Under the pieces are notes generated by a model. The model saw only the letters and a list, made by a program, of their open reading frames with translations. It was not told where the DNA came from and made no database searches. Shown one piece after another: positions 33,951 through 43,381 of a stretch of DNA of 64,000 bases. The position numbers and the translations under genes were made by a program. Positions within the stretch are counted from its first letter, which is position 1; every line of letters begins with the position of its first letter. Origin of the DNA: Granulosicoccus sp045110515 (GTDB taxonomy: Bacteria; Pseudomonadota; Gammaproteobacteria; Granulosicoccales; Granulosicoccaceae); contig JBGCGD010000030.1 in the NCBI GenBank assembly GCA_045110515.1, forward strand, positions 20,811 to 84,810, given 5' to 3'.

Positions 33951-34910
33951 TTGCTGCCCACAATTGCGCTACTAGATGACTACTCCAATCAAGCACATCA
34001 GTATGCTGACTGGCATGGACAATCCTTTGCCAATGTAGAATTTTTCTCTGAACCGTTTACTGATGAAGATTCACTAGTATCCGCATTGCAGCATGTACAA
34101 GCAGTGGGACTCATGCGTGAACGTACGCCCTTTCCGGCTAGTGTTATCCAAAGACTGCCAAACCTTGAGCTAATCGTAACCAGCGGAAAAAAGAATGCAT
34201 CTATTGACGTGTCCGCCGCGCAGAAACAAGGGGTCACCGTTTGCGGAACAGAGTCTCCCGGTCACGCAACTGCTGAACTTGCTTTCCTGCTCTTGATGAC
34301 ACTAACACGCAAACTCATTCCGCTGGTCAATGATCTGAAAAACGACAATCAGTGGCAATCCGCCATGGGCAGTGATTTACGAGGAAAAACACTAGGGATA
34401 TTGGGATTAGGCCGTTTAGGCCAGCAATTGGCTGGCTTCGCCAATGCGATGGGCATGAACGTCATAGCCTGGAGTGAGAATCTCACTGAGGAGAATTGTG
34501 TACCGCACAATGTCCAGTACGTAACCAGAGAAGCCTTGTTCGAACAAGCAGATTCTATTTCTATACATTTACGCCATTCTGCACGGACACATGGATTGGT
34601 TAATGCCGATGATCTGACAAGACTTGGCTCGCACGGCTTTATCATCAATACGTCCAGAGCTGAGATTGTTAACTTGGATGATCTACAACAGGCACTTGAT
34701 AACGATGTCATTGCAGGTGCGGCTTTCGATGTGTTTGATGTAGAACCAACACCAAAAGATCATTGGATGATCAATCATCCGAGGGTGCTAGCTACCCCAC
34801 ATATCGGCTACTGCACCAATGAAACCTTTGACGTGTTTTACTCACAAATGCTCGAAGCATTCGAGGCATACTACTCAGGAGCTCCTATACGCGTAATATC
34901 AACCCGTTAG
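33951..34910 (+). CDS. NAD-dependent D-2-hydroxyacid dehydrogenase
   Basis: A 319-residue member of the D-isomer 2-hydroxyacid dehydrogenase family: NAD loop LGILGLGRLGQQLAGFANAMG, and the catalytic trio Arg (INTSRAE), Glu (FDVFDVEP) and His (ATPHIGY). It reduces 2-oxoacids to D-2-hydroxyacids or the reverse; SerA-like and glyoxylate-reductase-like members both look this way. The start is a TTG with GAGG twelve bases upstream; no in-frame ATG exists further up. Its end overlaps the convergent tcuB gene by 12 bp. Confidence 0.9.
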   Translation: MLPTIALLDDYSNQAHQYADWHGQSFANVEFFSEPFTDEDSLVSALQHVQAVGLMRERTPFPASVIQRLPNLELIVTSGKKNASIDVSAAQKQGVTVCGTESPGHATAELAFLLLMTLTRKLIPLVNDLKNDNQWQSAMGSDLRGKTLGILGLGRLGQQLAGFANAMGMNVIAWSENLTEENCVPHNVQYVTREALFEQADSISIHLRHSARTHGLVNADDLTRLGSHGFIINTSRAEIVNLDDLQQALDNDVIAGAAFDVFDVEPTPKDHWMINHPRVLATPHIGYCTNETFDVFYSQMLEAFEAYYSGAPIRVISTR

Positions 34911-35966
34911 TCTCTGAATTTGTGCCTCACGTGAAAGTGCAGCTAACCTAAAAATACCGTGCACCATTTTTGAGTACGGTATCGATACAAAGAAGGTAGC
35001 CACTAAGGCCAAATGGAAAACAAGCCAACCGGTTGCGAAGCTTGTTCCACTGCTCCAGTACAAAACAAGACCTGTCGTTGATACTAAAAAAAGTAACCCG
35101 ATGAATGCATATTCACCGCTGGTTCTGGAGACTGAACCCAAAGAAGCATCTGACTTCCACTTCAGCAAAGCCAACATAAAGGTGCCGTAGGATAGTAGCA
35201 GCCCTCCACTAACACCTAAAAGTTTCGGCAAACTGATAAACGAGTATGGCGCGGGCATGTTGAACACGTAGTGCATCACCGTAGCAACAGACGTACTGGC
35301 AAAACACAATAAGAATCCGTACATGGTGGCATGGTGTGCCCATCGACGCATGTGTGTATACCGCTCGGTTGACTCATAATTGCAACCTTGCCCTTGACCA
35401 CCAGCCAGGTTTTTCATAGTGGCCGCAGAACTAAATGCCGTTTTTAAGTCGCTTAGTGCAGGCTTCGACCCGCCTACTGACGCCCAGTAACTACGAACGC
35501 CCAATGACAACGAAACCCAAGGCAATATAAACAACGGTAGGAAAATACTGACCAAGGTTGTGTGGCTGATAGACATATAGAACGCTTCAGAGGAGCTCCA
35601 GCCAGTTTGCGATACTAGCCTCAGTAAAACAGTAAATATGGCAGTTAGAGCGACATACGGCCAAATACTGATTTGCATAATATTTGAGATTGCAGTTGGC
35701 TTTACATGTTGCTCCCAGTTCTTCGCACGAATATCAGCTAGCAATGCAGGTATGTTTAACGCAAACTCATGGGGTTCGGTATATTGACAGGCGTAGTAAC
35801 AACCTCGACAGTTGTGGCATAAATTCGCTAAATGAGAAACCGTAGGTTTGTCAAAACTACGGTAGCGCGTTAAGGCTTGAAACGCATTGCAATAGCCTTC
35901 GCAATAACGGCACGAATTGCAAACAGTAAGCTGTCGTACCGCTTCATCATAATTATTGTTTTGCAT
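34899..35966 (-). CDS. tcuB: TcuB-like Fe-S/membrane protein (tricarballylate utilisation)
   Basis: A 355-residue protein. The N-terminus carries two cysteine clusters (CNSCRYCEGYC and CHNCRGCYYACQ) for 4Fe-4S centres; the rest has about six membrane helices with conserved histidines (HHATMYGFLLC) that may bind haem. TcuB reoxidises the flavin of TcuA and passes electrons to the membrane quinone pool. ATG 35966 is chosen for its GGAGG site nine bases upstream; it overlaps tcuA by 14 bp. CobZ-type proteins combine the same parts. It forms a two-gene operon with tcuA; the TcuC transporter is not present. Confidence 0.88.
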   Translation of the reverse strand: MQNNNYDEAVRQLTVCNSCRYCEGYCNAFQALTRYRSFDKPTVSHLANLCHNCRGCYYACQYTEPHEFALNIPALLADIRAKNWEQHVKPTAISNIMQISIWPYVALTAIFTVLLRLVSQTGWSSSEAFYMSISHTTLVSIFLPLFILPWVSLSLGVRSYWASVGGSKPALSDLKTAFSSAATMKNLAGGQGQGCNYESTERYTHMRRWAHHATMYGFLLCFASTSVATVMHYVFNMPAPYSFISLPKLLGVSGGLLLSYGTFMLALLKWKSDASLGSVSRTSGEYAFIGLLFLVSTTGLVLYWSSGTSFATGWLVFHLALVATFFVSIPYSKMVHGIFRLAALSREAQIQRLTG

Positions 35967-37395
35967 GTTTAGCAGCCTCCATACCGGCGATACGTCCGAA
36001 CACGGTTCCAATGGTCATCCCGAAACCTGCTAAATACCCTTGTCCAAGAATGTTTCCAGCGACAATCTCTCCGGCCGCCCAAACGTTTTCAGATTCTTGT
36101 CCATCAAAGGTCACCCTAGCGGTGCTATCGACATTGACCCCCAGATAAGTAAATGTCACGCCGGGGCGCAAGCTGTAACCGTAGTATGGCGGTGTATCAA
36201 TGGGTCTTGCCCAATTTGTTTTAGCAGGCGACACTCCATTAGTTGCTAATCCATCAAGCTCCGTTGATTTGAATTCCCCCTCGGTACAGGCATAATTAAA
36301 TGCTTCGATGGAGTTGAGTGTTTCTGCGACTGGCAACCCGAGTTTTTCGACAAGTTCAGGCAGAGAGTCACATTGAGTAGCCGGAAACACTGAGGGCATA
36401 AACAGCTCACTGGATTTATTGTCGATGATGGAATAAGCGACTTGATCAGGCTGCTGTGCAACTAGCCGTCCCCAGATAGCGTAACGTTTAGGCCACACGT
36501 CCTCGCCTTCATCGTAGAAACGTTCGCCGTTTTTATTGAGCACGACAGAGAACGGAACACAATCCAATCGTGTCACGATTCCTCCATCGTACTCAGGAGA
36601 TCTACCGTCAATAGCCACAGCGTGGCATTGAGTCGGATCACCGATACTATCTGCTCCTTTTTCTAAGAGTTGTTTAAGTATTTCCCCGCGGTTGTATGGC
36701 GTTCCACGTATGAGAAAATTTTTGGCCGCAGGCCCCCAGGCTTCCTGTAACCATTCCTTGTTAGATTCAAACCCACCGCAAGCAACTACAAACGACTTGG
36801 CCCGCATGTATTCCTGCCGTCCATCCACATCGACAAGCACACCATCGCACCGACCTTGTTCAATATGCATATCCAATACAGTGGCTTGATAGACAACACG
36901 CACACCCAGAGCCTCACACCGTTGGAAATATGCGTTTACCAACGCTTTGCCACCCCCTAAAAAAAACGCATTTGTACGAGATAGAGACAGAGTACCTGAG
37001 AGCGATGGCTGGAACATGACGCCCTGCTTCGTCATCCATTCGTAGGCCTCGGATGAGCTAGCAATTATTTGTTTAGCTAATGCTTCATCGGTGTTGCCTT
37101 TAGTAACGAGTAAAAGGTCATCGTAGAACTCGTCTTTGGCGTATTCATCAACGAGCACGCCTAAGGGTGCATCGTGGGCGCATCGAAAATTACGCGTGTG
37201 CCGGCTGTTTCCACCCCTATACACTTTAGGTGCACGCTCTAGCAGCATGACAGTCAGGCCAGCTTCAGCGGCGCAAATGGCTGCACAAAGGGCGGCATTA
37301 CCACCACCAATGACGATCAAATCGGCACGCACCGGTCCTTCGTCCGGCGTCATTATCGAATAATCGGCAATTGGGGTTTTAATCGCGTTGGACAC
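35953..37395 (-). CDS. tcuA: FAD-dependent tricarballylate dehydrogenase-like protein
   Basis: A 480-residue flavoprotein of the fumarate reductase/succinate dehydrogenase A class: dinucleotide fold LIVIGGGNAALCAAICAAEAG, then RGGNSRHTRNFR, AKSFVVACGGFESN and the C-terminal VWAAGEIVAGNILGQGYLAG. TcuA oxidises tricarballylate to cis-aconitate. Paired with the TcuB gene this assignment is likely, although related flavoproteins acting on other acids are common. No LysR-type tcuR is adjacent. Confidence 0.87.
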   Translation of the reverse strand: MSNAIKTPIADYSIMTPDEGPVRADLIVIGGGNAALCAAICAAEAGLTVMLLERAPKVYRGGNSRHTRNFRCAHDAPLGVLVDEYAKDEFYDDLLLVTKGNTDEALAKQIIASSSEAYEWMTKQGVMFQPSLSGTLSLSRTNAFFLGGGKALVNAYFQRCEALGVRVVYQATVLDMHIEQGRCDGVLVDVDGRQEYMRAKSFVVACGGFESNKEWLQEAWGPAAKNFLIRGTPYNRGEILKQLLEKGADSIGDPTQCHAVAIDGRSPEYDGGIVTRLDCVPFSVVLNKNGERFYDEGEDVWPKRYAIWGRLVAQQPDQVAYSIIDNKSSELFMPSVFPATQCDSLPELVEKLGLPVAETLNSIEAFNYACTEGEFKSTELDGLATNGVSPAKTNWARPIDTPPYYGYSLRPGVTFTYLGVNVDSTARVTFDGQESENVWAAGEIVAGNILGQGYLAGFGMTIGTVFGRIAGMEAAKHAKQ

Positions 37396-37611
37396 TGTGG
37401 GAGTTTCCGTTTAAGCGGTGGATTGAAAGCTAATTCAAGCCGATATTGAACATTTTAAACCTGATAAAAACGGTTTCATCAATTTTTCAGGATTTCCTCC
37501 TAAACACTGATAACGCTTGCGCATTTGTCAATGCAACACTACGCGTAAATTCACCGTTTCTCATTATATGCAAGATGTCGCCACGGGGTATGAATTCCGC
37601 CGGGATAGGGC
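37396..37611. other. Divergent intergenic region between tcuA and creatinase
   Basis: An AT-richer 216 bp stretch upstream of the creatinase promoter. It probably contains the tcuA promoter on the minus strand, but no convincing hexamer pair or operator was recognised. Confidence 0.4.
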
Positions 37612-37640
37612 TTGACGCAACTTTTTAAACTGGCTATCTT
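37612..37640 (+). promoter_or_regulatory. Sigma-70 promoter of the creatinase gene
   Basis: TTGACG (37612-37617), a 17-bp spacer and TATCTT (37635-37640) form a near-consensus promoter. Transcription would start near 37647, leaving about 130 nt of leader before the ATG at 37780. Confidence 0.65.
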
Positions 37641-37644
37641 CCAC

Positions 37645-37779
37645 CTCGGTGATCGGCGATGGCGTCGTCGAGAAACAGACCCACCGCTTAGAGACCGTCT
37701 GCCGACGGATTCAGTCCTGTACGCCCGGATAATCGCCGGGTGCATCAATATGTCTCGGCATTGATCAGGATTAAATACT
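37645..37779 (+). promoter_or_regulatory. Structured 5' leader of creatinase mRNA, candidate cis-acting RNA
   Basis: The leader can fold into three consecutive hairpins: CCGTC-TGCC-GACGG (37695-37708), CGCCCGG-ATAATCG-CCGGGTG (37722-37742, one G-U pair) and ATCAAT-N10-ATTGAT (37744-37765), which directly abuts the ribosome site CAGGA. A competing long-range pairing, CGGCGAT (37654-37660) with ATCGCCG (37732-37738), excludes the second hairpin. Mutually exclusive helices close to the ribosome site are the layout of a riboswitch or attenuator. I do not recognise a known riboswitch class. Confidence 0.4.
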
Positions 37780-38994
37780 ATGGCCCAGGCAAACCGCCCT
37801 GACTTCTTCTCCCGCAAAGACGGCGAGAAAATACTCCCATTCTCATCTGCTGAATACGCAAGACGACTAACTTCATTGCGCTCCATCATGGCCACTCGTG
37901 ATGTACCCGCAGTCGTTTTCACCTCCATGCACAACGTCTCCTACTACACAGGTTTTCTGTACTGTGCGTTTGGACGTCCGTATGCGTGTGTAGTCACTCA
38001 AGAGGCATGTACTGTCGTGTCTGCCAATATTGACGGTAGTCAGCCGTGGCGACGATCAATTGCAGACAACGTCATTTATACCGATTGGCGACGAGACAAT
38101 TTTTGGCGAGCAGTTGGAGAGCTCGTTGGTCAAACCACTCGCTTAGGGATCGAAGCAGATCACCTGACGTTAGCTGCACGTTCAACGCTTGAGCAGATGC
38201 TCGGTGCGCGCGAACTTACTGACCTTGCCGGCGATACCATGCAAGCACGTATGATCAAATCGGATGAGGAAATCGCACTCATTAGAGAGGGTGCGCGTAT
38301 CGCTGATGTTGGCGGTGAGGCCATTCGTCAAGCTATCCGCGTTGGGACTCGTGAGATCGATGTTGCCATGGCTGGCCGTGATGCCATGGAGTTAGAAATT
38401 GCGCGTGCACATCCCAATAGCGAATTGCGGGACTCCTGGGTGTGGTTTCAATCTGGAATAAATACTGATGGAGCACACAACCCTGTAACCACCAGAGAGC
38501 TTTCACTGGGCGATATACTCAGCTTAAACACATTCCCAATGATTTCAGGTTACTACACTGCGCTGGAGCGAACGCTCTTCGTCGGCGAGCCAGATGAGGC
38601 AAGTCTGAATTACTGGAAAGCCAATGTAGAGGCGCATGAGCTCGGTTTATCACTTATCCGCCCAGGGGTAAGCTGCTCTGAGATTTGTGAGGAACTGAAT
38701 ACCTTCCTTGCCGAGAAGAATCTTCTGCAATACCGATCTTTCGGCTACGGGCATTCGTTTGGTGTGCTCAGTCATTACTATGGCCGAGAAGCGGGACTGG
38801 AACTTCGTGAAGATATAGATACCGTTCTTGAAGCAGGAATGGTTGTCTCTATGGAGCCCATGCTTTGGATACCACAAGGTGTGCCCGGTGCTGGAGGCTA
38901 CAGAGAGCACGATATTTTGTTAGTCGGTGAAGACTCAGCCGAAAATATCACAGGCTTTGCCTATGGCCCGGACGCCAACATAATAGATATTTAA
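37780..38994 (+). CDS. Creatinase (creatine amidinohydrolase)
   Basis: A 404-residue pita-bread-fold (M24-like) enzyme that splits creatine into sarcosine and urea. The resemblance to Pseudomonas creatinase, as I know it, is extensive: YCAFGRPYACVVT, NIDGSQPWRR, IYTDWRRDN, WFQSGINTDGAHNPVTTR with the catalytic histidine, GYYTALERTLF, FGYGHSFG.LSHYYGREAG, LELREDIDTVLE and MVVSMEPM with the active-site glutamate. The metal ligands of true methionine or proline aminopeptidases are not all kept, as expected for creatinase. Length matches (about 403). Sarcosine made here could feed the DMGDH-like operon. Preceded by a CAGGA ribosome site and a structured leader. Confidence 0.93.
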   Translation: MAQANRPDFFSRKDGEKILPFSSAEYARRLTSLRSIMATRDVPAVVFTSMHNVSYYTGFLYCAFGRPYACVVTQEACTVVSANIDGSQPWRRSIADNVIYTDWRRDNFWRAVGELVGQTTRLGIEADHLTLAARSTLEQMLGARELTDLAGDTMQARMIKSDEEIALIREGARIADVGGEAIRQAIRVGTREIDVAMAGRDAMELEIARAHPNSELRDSWVWFQSGINTDGAHNPVTTRELSLGDILSLNTFPMISGYYTALERTLFVGEPDEASLNYWKANVEAHELGLSLIRPGVSCSEICEELNTFLAEKNLLQYRSFGYGHSFGVLSHYYGREAGLELREDIDTVLEAGMVVSMEPMLWIPQGVPGAGGYREHDILLVGEDSAENITGFAYGPDANIIDI

Positions 38995-39015
38995 AATAAC
39001 AACTTTGTGTTTAAA

Positions 39016-39039
39016 GAGGGGGCCATTTGATGCTCCCTC
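39016..39039. terminator. Hairpin between convergent creatinase and katG
   Basis: GAGGGGGC-catttgat-GCTCCCTC forms an 8-bp stem with one G-U pair, 22 bp after the creatinase stop codon. It lacks a strong U tract on the plus strand, so it is at best a weak or bidirectional terminator. Confidence 0.4.
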
Positions 39040-39180
39040 AAAATCATGATTTATAACCGCTTGCCCCGCAAAGGCGATAAATGATTGAGAACAACTTACT
39101 CAATTGATGAGTCACTCTCGTGCTAAATGAGACCTCATAGTTTAAATCGGCTAACGGCATGATGATGATCAGCTTATAAG

Positions 39181-39210
39181 GCGGGCTGCTTCACTAAGAA
39201 CGCAACCCGC
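39181..39210 (-). terminator. Probable katG terminator hairpin
   Basis: Just after the katG stop (minus strand) GCGGGCTGC pairs with GCAACCCGC apart from one mismatch, around a 12-nt loop. The stem is followed on the minus strand by CTTATAAG, which is only moderately U-rich. Confidence 0.45.
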
Positions 39211-39225
39211 CCTTCACGCTTACAA

Positions 39226-41397
39226 CTACGCTAGAAGATCGAAACGATCTGCGTTCATCACCTTAGTCCAAGCTGCGACGAAATCGCGAACGAATTTTTC
39301 CTGATTATCGTCCTGTGCGTAAACTTCAGCGTAGGCCCGAAGAATGGAATTCGAACCGAATACCAAATCGGCACTGGTTGCAGTCCACTTTACGGAACCG
39401 TTGCTACGGTCACGAATTTCAAAAGTTGCATCTGCTTCAACCGGGTGCCAGCTGTTACCCATGTCGGTCAGGTTAACGAAAAAATCATTCGTTAACTGTC
39501 CTTCACGATCTGTAAACACACCGTGTTTTGAACCACCGTGGTTGACACCTAGAACTCGCATACCACCCACAAGCACAGTCATTTCTGCAGCGGTGATGCC
39601 CAGTAACTGAGCCTTATCGAGCATGAGCTCTTCAGGGCCAACAGCGTATTGCTGCTTTTGGTAGTTGCGAAAGCCATCCGCTAGTGGCTCAAGTGCAGAG
39701 AAGCTTTCAGCATCAGTGGCTTCAGCAGTAGCATCGCCTCGACCCGCTGCGAATGGTACTTCAACACTGTGGCCTGCAGCTTTGATGCACTGCTCTAAGC
39801 CGACATTACCGGCGAGAACGATGACATCTGCTACAGAGGCACCTGATTCAGCAGCGATACTTTCTAAAGCAGCCAATACCCTCGACAGGCGTTGAGGCTC
39901 GTTAGCAGCCCAATCATTTTGAGGGGCTAAACGGATGCGTGCACCATTAGCACCACCACGCTTGTCTGATCCTCTAAATGTACGCGCACTGTCCCAAGCT
40001 GTTGCGATCATATCGGCCGCTGATAGTCCACTGGCAGCGATTTTCGCTTTAACTGCATCAACATCGTAAGAGGTTGAACCAGCAGGAATAGGATCTTGCC
40101 AAATCAAATCTTCTGCAGGTACATCCGGCCCGAGATAATTCGGACGAGGTCCCATATCACGGTGTGTCAGCTTGAACCAGGCTCTTGCAAACGTGTCGGC
40201 GAAGTAGTCAGGGTCTGCCATAAACTTCTGGCAGATTTCGTTATAGATCGGATCAACTTTCATTGCCATGTCCGCGTCCGTCATCATGGGGTCATGACGA
40301 ATTGAAGGATCTGTGGCATCCACGGGCTTCGCATCTTCAGGCATATCAACCGGCTTCCACTGGTTTGCACCTGCTGGAGACTTAGTCAGTTCCCATTCGT
40401 AGTTGAACAGGTAGTCGAAGTAGCCCATATCCCATTGAGTTGGGTTCTTAGTCCAAGCGCCTTCAATGCCCGATGTAAAAGCGTTTGATGCTTTGCCATC
40501 ATGACCCGGGTTAGCCCAACCGAATCCTTGTGCTTCGACGCCTTCACCTTCAGGCTCTGCACCAATGTTTGCGTGATCTCCACCACCGTGGGCTTTACCC
40601 ACTGTATGACCACCACAGGTTAGCGCTGCTGTTTCCTCATCGTTCATTGCCATTCGTGCAAATGTTTCACGAACGTGTTTGGCAGTGCGTGCAGGATCAG
40701 GATTGCCGTTAACACCTTCTGGGTTTACATAAATAAGACCCATGTGCACTGACGCCAACGGGTTGTACATAGTGGAAGGATCGTCCAGATCTTCGTAACG
40801 ATTAGCACTATCGGCTAGCCATTCATCCTCAGCGCCCCAGTTTACGTCTGTCTCCGGGCCCCATATGTCTTCTCGACCAAAGCCAAAACCAAACGTGTTC
40901 AGGCCCATCGATTCGTAGGACATATTACCGGCCAGGATGATTAAATCGGCCCAGGAAAGCGCATTGCCGTACTTCTTTTTCGCAGGCCATAACAAACGCC
41001 GTGCTTTATCAAGGCTGGCGTTATCAGGCCAGGAATTCAGGGGTGCGAAACGGATGTTGCCTGAACCCGCGCCGCCACGGCCATCGCCCATTCGGTATGA
41101 ACCGGCGGAGTGCCACGCTAAACGAATCATCAGACCACCATAGTGCCCCCAGTCTGCAGGCCACCACTCCTGGCTATCAGTAAGCAGAGCTTTAACGTCA
41201 GCTTTTACCGCTTCATGATCTAAGGCTTTGACTGCTTCACGATGGTTGTAGTCAGGATCCATCGGGTTAGTGCGAGCGCCGTGCTGGTGCAGAATGTCCA
41301 GATTAAGCGTACTCGGCCACCACTTAGTGACTGGCTTTTCTGTTGAGGTGTTACCACCGTGTGCAAAGGGACAGCCCCCTTTGATCTCGCTGTTCAT
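39226..41397 (-). CDS. katG: Catalase-peroxidase
   Basis: A 723-residue bifunctional haem enzyme that removes hydrogen peroxide as catalase and peroxidase. The distal-site segment RLAWHSAGSYRMGDGRGGAG (Arg, Trp, His) lies near residue 93, the Tyr of the Met-Tyr-Trp adduct is in LIYVNPEGVNG, and the proximal His is in TCGGHTVGKAHG. The second, non-haem peroxidase-like half is complete, so length is normal (720-740). A strong AGGAGAT site precedes the ATG. It lies downstream of a Fur/PerR-family gene in the same direction, the furA-katG arrangement. Confidence 0.97.
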   Translation of the reverse strand: MNSEIKGGCPFAHGGNTSTEKPVTKWWPSTLNLDILHQHGARTNPMDPDYNHREAVKALDHEAVKADVKALLTDSQEWWPADWGHYGGLMIRLAWHSAGSYRMGDGRGGAGSGNIRFAPLNSWPDNASLDKARRLLWPAKKKYGNALSWADLIILAGNMSYESMGLNTFGFGFGREDIWGPETDVNWGAEDEWLADSANRYEDLDDPSTMYNPLASVHMGLIYVNPEGVNGNPDPARTAKHVRETFARMAMNDEETAALTCGGHTVGKAHGGGDHANIGAEPEGEGVEAQGFGWANPGHDGKASNAFTSGIEGAWTKNPTQWDMGYFDYLFNYEWELTKSPAGANQWKPVDMPEDAKPVDATDPSIRHDPMMTDADMAMKVDPIYNEICQKFMADPDYFADTFARAWFKLTHRDMGPRPNYLGPDVPAEDLIWQDPIPAGSTSYDVDAVKAKIAASGLSAADMIATAWDSARTFRGSDKRGGANGARIRLAPQNDWAANEPQRLSRVLAALESIAAESGASVADVIVLAGNVGLEQCIKAAGHSVEVPFAAGRGDATAEATDAESFSALEPLADGFRNYQKQQYAVGPEELMLDKAQLLGITAAEMTVLVGGMRVLGVNHGGSKHGVFTDREGQLTNDFFVNLTDMGNSWHPVEADATFEIRDRSNGSVKWTATSADLVFGSNSILRAYAEVYAQDDNQEKFVRDFVAAWTKVMNADRFDLLA

Positions 41398-41525
41398 ACA
41401 GATCTCCTGATTCAGATAAAAGTAATGTCTGAGGGTTGATGATTGACCGACTTAACAGCCGGTCAGGTTTTTATATCTTGCTTTTGCCGTACATAAAAAA
41501 ACATTACAAACTTTTTGATACATCG
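41398..41525. promoter_or_regulatory. fur-katG intergenic region with a hairpin
   Basis: 128 bp between the Fur-family gene and katG. It contains TGACCG-N10-CGGTCA (about 41445-41466), an inverted repeat that could be an operator or hairpin, and an AT-rich stretch (taaaaaaacatt) that may host a katG promoter on the minus strand. No classical Fur box was recognised. Confidence 0.35.
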
Positions 41526-41963
41526 CTATTTCTTTTGACAATCAGGGCAGATGCCCCAGTAGGTCACTTCAGCTTCATCAATCTGGTAGCCGTGGTCATG
41601 TTCCGCCACTAGGCACGGCGCTACACCCACGGCGCAGTCGATATCAACCAGATTTCTACATTGTCTGCACACTAAATGGTGATGGTTGTCGACGCGATGC
41701 TCGTAACGAGCTGCTGAACCAGCTGGTTGTATTCTTCTTAAGATGCCGTGTTCTGACATGGCATTTAACGCATCGTAAACCGCTTGTTTTGAGATTACCC
41801 CAAGTTCGGTTCGGACGGATTTGTAGATTTCTTCAGCAATTGCATGAGGCTCGGACTCGACCGCTCGGTAAACGGCGAGTCTTTGCGCCGTCACCTGAAG
41901 CCCCGCCGAGCGAAGCGACTCTGACACGTCTCCTGCAGTGTGATTGCTCTCTGATTTTTCCAT
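41526..41963 (-). CDS. Fur-family regulator (FurA/PerR type)
   Basis: A 145-residue protein: winged helix (LQVTAQRLAVYRAVESEPHA, SKQAVYDALNAMSEHGIL), the regulatory metal site HRVDNHHHLVC and the structural zinc cysteines CRQC...CPDC. In katG-linked members, the regulator represses katG and is relieved by peroxide through oxidation of its metal site. The order fur-katG supports PerR/FurA function rather than general iron control. Palindromic AT-rich sequence (GAATTAGTATTAGTATAG on the minus strand) just upstream of its ATG may be its own operator. Confidence 0.9.
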   Translation of the reverse strand: MEKSESNHTAGDVSESLRSAGLQVTAQRLAVYRAVESEPHAIAEEIYKSVRTELGVISKQAVYDALNAMSEHGILRRIQPAGSAARYEHRVDNHHHLVCRQCRNLVDIDCAVGVAPCLVAEHDHGYQIDEAEVTYWGICPDCQKK

Positions 41964-42112
41964 GACTCTATACTAATACTAATTCTGGAATATATCTAGA
42001 TTTGGAGCCAAAATAGTAGTAACTATTTAGCCGAGCATCACTTTTACGGTTGATGCATCCCACACTGTTAGACTTTCAGCCGCCAAACCCACACCTATTG
42101 AGTAGAGGCTCT

Positions 42113-43201
42113 ATGTCCGATAAGTCGCATAGCTTGAAACAACACATAATTGAGAACTTTGGAACGCCATGCGCTGTTGTTGATCTCGATCGCGTAGAGA
42201 ACAATATCCTTCGTGCACAGAAAATATGCGATAAAGCCCAAGTCGCCAATCGTCCGCACATTAAGACACACAAATCCCCCCTACTCGCACAACTGCAATT
42301 AGATGCTGGCGCAAAAGGCATAACCTGCCAGAAATTAGGCGAGGCAGAGGTTATGGCTGACGCGGGCATTAATGACATCATCATTGCGACCAATCTATTG
42401 GGTGCTGCTCGCTCAGGAAGGCTAGCCGCTTTACACAAACGCGTCGCACTAAAGGTTTGTGCCGATAGTGCAGTGACTCTGACTGAATATTCAAAGGCCG
42501 CTAGAAACGCAGGACGTGCATTAGACGTGTTGGTGGAATGCGATACAGGGCAACTGAGAGCAGGCGTAGAAACACCGCATGAAGCGCTTCAGCTTGCACT
42601 GATCATTAAAGACGATGCGATGCTGAATTTCGCGGGCCTGCTGTTTTACCCCGCTATTGATAGCTGGCAGCAAACCCAAGTATTTCATGATGAACTGATT
42701 CAGGGATTAACCAGTATTGGCCTGCATGCCACTATCGTATCCACAGGTGGAACACCGAACTTTGTCAATGTCGGAAAACTTCGAGGGGCCACCGAACATC
42801 GAGCAGGCACCTGCATATTTAATGATCGAATGATGATCGCTGCTGGAGTCGCAACGCTCAATGACTGTGCATTTGAGGTATATACAAGCGTTGTTAGTCG
42901 CGCTGGCGCTGAACGAGGAATTCTTGATGCCGGTTCTAAGACATTCACCTCTGACACTGGCGGCCTGGAAGGATTCGGCTACATCATTGAACACCCTGAT
43001 GCCAGTATTAACAAGTTTTCAGAGGAACATGGATTTTTAGACTTATCTCAGAGCCAGGCTAAACCCGCAGTAGGTGATATTGTCAGAGTAATACCGAACC
43101 ACGTGTGCGTATCAGTCAATATGTTTGAGCAATTGGTCGCTGTGCGTGATAACAGAATAGAAAAAGTGATTCCCGTCGCCGCTCGGGGCAAATTGGTTTA
43201 A
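42113..43201 (+). CDS. PLP enzyme of the DSD1/D-threonine aldolase family
   Basis: A 362-residue fold-type III PLP enzyme. The lysine that binds PLP sits in RPHIKTHKSP, the phosphate/ring region is in VSTGGTPNF, and the C-terminal metal site PNHVCVSVN (His, Cys) is that of D-serine dehydratase, D-threonine aldolase and D-threo-3-hydroxyaspartate dehydratase. It cleaves or dehydrates a D-beta-hydroxy amino acid. ATG 42113 with AGAGG just upstream is chosen over an in-frame ATG at 42050 that lacks a site. It stands alone and the substrate cannot be fixed. Confidence 0.88.
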   Translation: MSDKSHSLKQHIIENFGTPCAVVDLDRVENNILRAQKICDKAQVANRPHIKTHKSPLLAQLQLDAGAKGITCQKLGEAEVMADAGINDIIIATNLLGAARSGRLAALHKRVALKVCADSAVTLTEYSKAARNAGRALDVLVECDTGQLRAGVETPHEALQLALIIKDDAMLNFAGLLFYPAIDSWQQTQVFHDELIQGLTSIGLHATIVSTGGTPNFVNVGKLRGATEHRAGTCIFNDRMMIAAGVATLNDCAFEVYTSVVSRAGAERGILDAGSKTFTSDTGGLEGFGYIIEHPDASINKFSEEHGFLDLSQSQAKPAVGDIVRVIPNHVCVSVNMFEQLVAVRDNRIEKVIPVAARGKLV

Positions 43202-43381
43202 TGACGAACAATAGTCCCCTTTGTTTAAACTATAGAATACCCGGTTAGATACCAGGGGCTCCAAAAATCATGAAGGATGGTATCTCAGCCAGATTTTAAA
43301 TCTTTAGTGGCTGTATAAATTACACGCTTAGCGCTTATGGACCCTAACGACCCCAATCGTTTATCGGAATGACAGAGCCTG

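Noticed and set aside
37645..37779. Known glycine, SAM or guanidine riboswitch in the creatinase leader
   Set aside because: None of the conserved core sequences I know for these classes is present; only generic stems are seen.
37780..38994. Xaa-Pro aminopeptidase annotation for the M24-fold gene
   Set aside because: Length and extended motifs (WFQSGINTDGAHNPVTT, FGYGHSFG, LSHYYGREAG) match creatinase much better.
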